DNA of 64,000 bases. It comes from Saccharina japonica (lineage: Eukaryota; Sar; Phaeophyceae; Laminariales; Laminariaceae). The notes below the pieces were generated by a model. The model did not search any database. It was not told the DNA's origin and saw only the letters and a program-made list of their open reading frames with translations. Of this stretch, positions 61,533 to 64,000 are shown one piece after another (position 1 is the stretch's first letter; each line of letters opens with the position of its first letter). Position numbers and translations under genes: made by a program. The DNA lies in assembly GCA_008828725.1 (NCBI GenBank), contig MEHQ01002643.1:138003-202002 (forward strand), in the 5' to 3' direction.

Positions 61533-62930
61533 ACTCTCCTCGGCTCTCTACTTGGCAGGGGCTACGTGTCATATAGAGGGGAAAGTGCTCTCAGAGAGTA
61601 TTCTTACACACGAGTGAGGTCTTACGGATCGAGCGGCGACACACGGGTGAGATCGGCCATCCAGCGCCATGAGCCATGCATGGTGTATGGCCCGCACTCT
61701 GGTTATACATATAATACGTAGCAGCTCGTTTGTTGGTTCGCTGCCCCAGATTCCGCTCTGGCACGACAAGGGATAATGCTGTGTTCTATACACCGCCTGC
61801 TTGCTCTACGTACTGCGCTGCGGTCGTAGGACAGCAACATGATGTTTGCTCTGCTGTACCAGTGCTGCGATTTGAAAAACAGCAAACTGTCGATCTCGCT
61901 CCGCTTTGTATACGCGTACCTGGAATAGGACAGCAACATCTTGTCTTGGATGTCTGAATCATCGACACATGAACTCGGAAAGGCCGCATATCTACACTGC
62001 ACTGGACAGCTGGAGGACCGCATACGTAACGCAACATTGCCCTCCTAACCGTACACCCTCCGCAGCATTACACAGCTACACTACTGCCGGCAGTCCATCC
62101 CACTAGCATCGAAGAGCTCACTCGCTCAGGCAGCCTAGTTGGAGCTGTCAGGATTGAACTTTGGGGGCGTCAGAACTACCTCTGTACGGACAAGGTAGGA
62201 TACGTACGCAGAATGCATCCATGTGGCAGTTGCTGTGACGGGCCACTACGTCTAACGTGCTTGCACGCGCTACGGTCCAACCCACCAAAAGAGAAAGTGC
62301 ACCCCGACTGGACCTCTCACCTAGTATCCGTCGGCAGAAGATGAGTAGCGTGCCCTCTCTGAAACTCAACGTGGAGCAGCACAGGCACTGCCTGAGGAAG
62401 AGCGGGGAATCCACACAATATTTCCCGTACAAGAAACGCTAAATATCTCTATAAACCCATCGGCTCTTCAAATATGAATGTTCTACGTTTGCAGACATAT
62501 CGGCGAGGGAGAAGGGAGAGGGGTGAGCGCTTGGACACTTGGACTGGACGGAATACTTGCCAAAAGGACCTGCAGGTACGCTTCTATAATGCTACCAACA
62601 TTAGGTATAGATGCAGGTGTCGTGTATCGAGACTACATACTCGTCGTAGTGCGAGTGCTGTTTTTTGTTGTGGAACAAACACCGAAGGAACCAACGTGAA
62701 CGCTGCTGTTGCTGTTGCTGTGCTTGCTCTACTTCTGTAGAGCAACAGCAGTACCTACCGGTATGCCCCAAGGGGCTTCGGGCCGCTTGATGCCTGAAGG
62801 GTATCAGCGTTGTGACGAAGGATGGAGGTCATACTTAATGCCAAGAGTTGAGAGTTGAGAGTGCTCTACGCACACACTGCCGCTATCGAGCATTAGAGTA
62901 TAACTGGTACGTCGAACTCTGGTGCACAGG
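61533..62930. other. No gene recognised
   Basis: Open frames up to 106 codons exist on both strands (about 61,700-62,040), but they are mutually overlapping and have no domain. Short words ACAGCAACA and CAGCAGTAC recur. Confidence 0.5.
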
Positions 62931-62934
62931 TGCT

Positions 62935-63440
<506 letters not shown>

Positions 63441-64000
63441 CAGTTTATACCGATACAAATTTCCAAAGGTCGTCAGAGTGCGAGTCCGAGTCATCGGGAC
63501 TCAGTCATTGACTCGAGAGTCCTATTTTGCTATTTTGGGGTACTGCTGCACCAAAGATGTCGGTTAACGGTCAAGTGTCGAGTGTGCAAATTTGTCAAGC
63601 GTCAAGGTTGTCTGTCAAGGCCTTTGGCGTTGTCGAGCCAAAATGTCCCCTGTCCCCAGTTCCTCCAGAACTCATGTGGAAACCCCTCGTTTTTCTAGAA
63701 GAAAGCCAGAAAGACCTGCAGTGTTGTGTACAAAAAACTAAAAACATTAAAGTTTTCAGTGATTTTGTAAGACGTTTTTGACAACCGGGGATTATTTTTA
63801 TGTCCCCTGCTTTTTCTTGTCAAGGCTGTCTGTCAAGGTGTTTGGTGGATTGTTGTCTGTCAAGGAGTTCAAAGTCTGTCAACCGACATCTGTGTACTGT
63901 ACTGAGTCCCAATGGCACGAAAAGCTTAAATTACTTCGCGAGCCCAAAGGTACCAAAAGCTGAAATGACGAAATAACTGTCCTCGCGAGTCCCACGGGCA
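63441..64000. other. No gene recognised; CTGTCAAGG words
   Basis: The word TCTGTCAAGG recurs (about 63,609, 63,829, 63,857), hinting at a degenerate repeat that may continue past the window edge. Confidence 0.45.

Overview
This is a eukaryotic nuclear window, most likely from a brown alga or a close photosynthetic stramenopile. That assignment is inference. It rests on exon-intron genes with introns of roughly 0.4 to 5 kb and GT-AG borders, two N-termini with the heterokont bipartite plastid presequence (signal peptide followed by an AF/FF motif: ASAFF and NAFAFP), short TTAGGG-type tracts, and dense repeats. Three real genes emerge when splice sites and codon phases are followed exon by exon. 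Almost every open frame outside those exons appears to be chance.

Layout. 1-14.8 kb is gene-poor and repeat-rich: old repeats, an antisense LINE 3' end, a three-member 250-bp repeat, and one interrupted proline-rich ORF at 7.55-8.32 kb. 14.85-21.63 kb (minus) holds seven further exons of a LON substrate-binding-domain protein. Two exons at 26.6-27.1 kb (minus) probably supply its plastid presequence across a 5-kb repeat-filled intron. 27-34 kb is intergenic with microsatellites and minisatellites. 34.0-44.0 kb (plus) is an eleven-exon TMEM104-like amino-acid transporter of which only the N-terminus is missing. 44.3-50.1 kb is intergenic, with tandem repeats and a single N at 44,940 that sits at the end of a duplicated block. 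50.16-57.49 kb (minus) is a complete eight-exon gene for a plastid-targeted GST-fold protein of 372 residues. 59.58-61.53 kb holds the 3' parts of two LINE copies in tandem. 62.9-63.4 kb is an (AAC)n expansion between a duplicated flank, and the window ends in noncoding sequence.

The most unusual signal is a dispersed element of about 500-600 bp. Every copy shares one end, which runs into a long C (or G) homopolymer, while the opposite end is cut at different points. Read in the C-tail orientation this looks like a SINE or LINE-derived retroposon with a poly(C) tail instead of poly(A). Seven full or partial copies plus a nested fragment lie in this window. Two of them sit at inverted homopolymer junctions (C15G49 and G17-CAG-C12), and one ends 12 bp upstream of the GST start codon. 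A second family may share the same tail type. Two small terminal-inverted-repeat (MITE) families each have copies inside gene introns.

The three genes are not an operon or a pathway. Two of them (LON-domain and GST-like) are plausibly plastid proteins, and the third is a membrane transporter.
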